Source of the DNA: Pseudoalteromonas sp. P1-25
GTDB taxonomy: Bacteria; Pseudomonadota; Gammaproteobacteria; Enterobacterales; Alteromonadaceae
Length of the DNA: 64,000 nucleotides
Direction: 5' to 3'
Assembly (NCBI RefSeq): GCF_001401805.1
Contig: NZ_LKDW01000017.1
Location: 26,942-90,941, forward strand
Shown piece by piece: positions 63,751 to 64,000 of the stretch (within the stretch, counting starts at the first letter, position 1; every line of letters begins with the position of its first letter). The position numbers and the translations under genes were made by a program. The notes beneath the pieces were generated by a model, which ran no database searches, had not been told where the DNA came from, and was given only the letters and a program-made list of their open reading frames with translations.

Positions 63751-64000
63751 CATTAGGGCGTGTTGATCTTTGATGGTTGAATTTGCAGCAGTATGTTTGG
63801 TTTTTAGGCAAGGCAGAGCCTATGAAGTGTGGTTACTCCCCATAAATAGGTGATAACGCAGCATAAATGCCAAACATGCGCTGCCCTTTGGGTTCTGCCT
63901 AGGGGCGACAAACTCTTTGTTGCCTACATGGATGTAGGTAAGGGGCGTGAGCAGGACGCGGAAGCTTTGCTCGGTTTTTACTTAGCCCACTAGGTTACAA
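63751..64000. repeat. Candidate non-coding inserted repeat (partial)
   Basis: The sequence starting at about 63751 has no coding frame, is more GC-rich than the flank and contains several short hairpins (for example CCTACATGGATGTAGG at 63926-63941). It breaks the putative gene start before it. Its right end lies outside the window. Confidence 0.45.

Overview
The window looks like a chromosomal segment of a marine gammaproteobacterium of the Alteromonadales, most likely Pseudoalteromonas. It is AT-rich, and the backbone genes are typical of that group: RdgC, an HDOD protein, an M49-like metallopeptidase, a secreted DPP IV-type peptidase, a Cache chemoreceptor, an M17 aminopeptidase, LexA-controlled dinB, CHASE3 and hybrid kinases and a TIGR03643 protein. 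The genus call is inference; there is no rRNA or other marker in the window.

Layout. 1-13437 is backbone and ends in the 3' part of dinB (DNA polymerase IV) on the minus strand. 13438-46618 (about 33.2 kb) is a genomic island inserted cleanly inside dinB. The first 12 codons of dinB, with its promoter and a LexA box, lie on the far side at 46619-46685. Joining 13437 to 46619 restores the tyrosine codon and the reading frame exactly. 46657-58500 is backbone again: a small membrane protein, thioesterase, aldo/keto reductase, a solute-binding-like protein, an FAH-family protein, a five-gene two-component signalling cluster, a Nudix hydrolase and a succinate-semialdehyde dehydrogenase. 58640-60640 holds a GC-rich foreign block with two genes, one of them a YHYH-domain protein. 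60650-64000 is backbone, ending in what looks like a DUF1275-type gene interrupted by a repeat.

The island. At its right end is a four-gene operon of three divergent tyrosine recombinases plus a small accessory protein, the signature of GInt islands (ginABCD) and of strand-biased circularizing elements (intA-tfp-intB-srap). Its cargo is (i) a two-gene candidate defence system with a 1578-residue protein combining a DUF4297/Cap4-like nuclease with a STAND-type NTPase, and a 287-residue partner of unknown family; (ii) an Xre regulator divergent from a transposase-type HTH protein, with two matching palindromic operators between them; (iii) a polymorphic Rhs toxin locus with one full-length secreted Rhs protein and its presumed immunity gene, a displaced second toxin/immunity pair and an orphan Rhs tip with its own immunity gene; (iv) an intact, divergent, LexA-boxed dinB; (v) a Gabija system (gajAB); (vi) a complete IS3-family insertion sequence, plus remnants of another IS3 transposase and of an OLD-family nuclease.

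How it may work together. The island destroys the host dinB but brings a replacement Pol IV under its own LexA box. The host dinB SOS promoter now points straight into the recombinase operon. DNA damage could therefore raise both the replacement polymerase and the enzymes that move the island, alongside anti-phage and anti-competitor cargo. The split gene, operon order and LexA boxes are read directly from sequence; the regulatory and functional consequences are inference.
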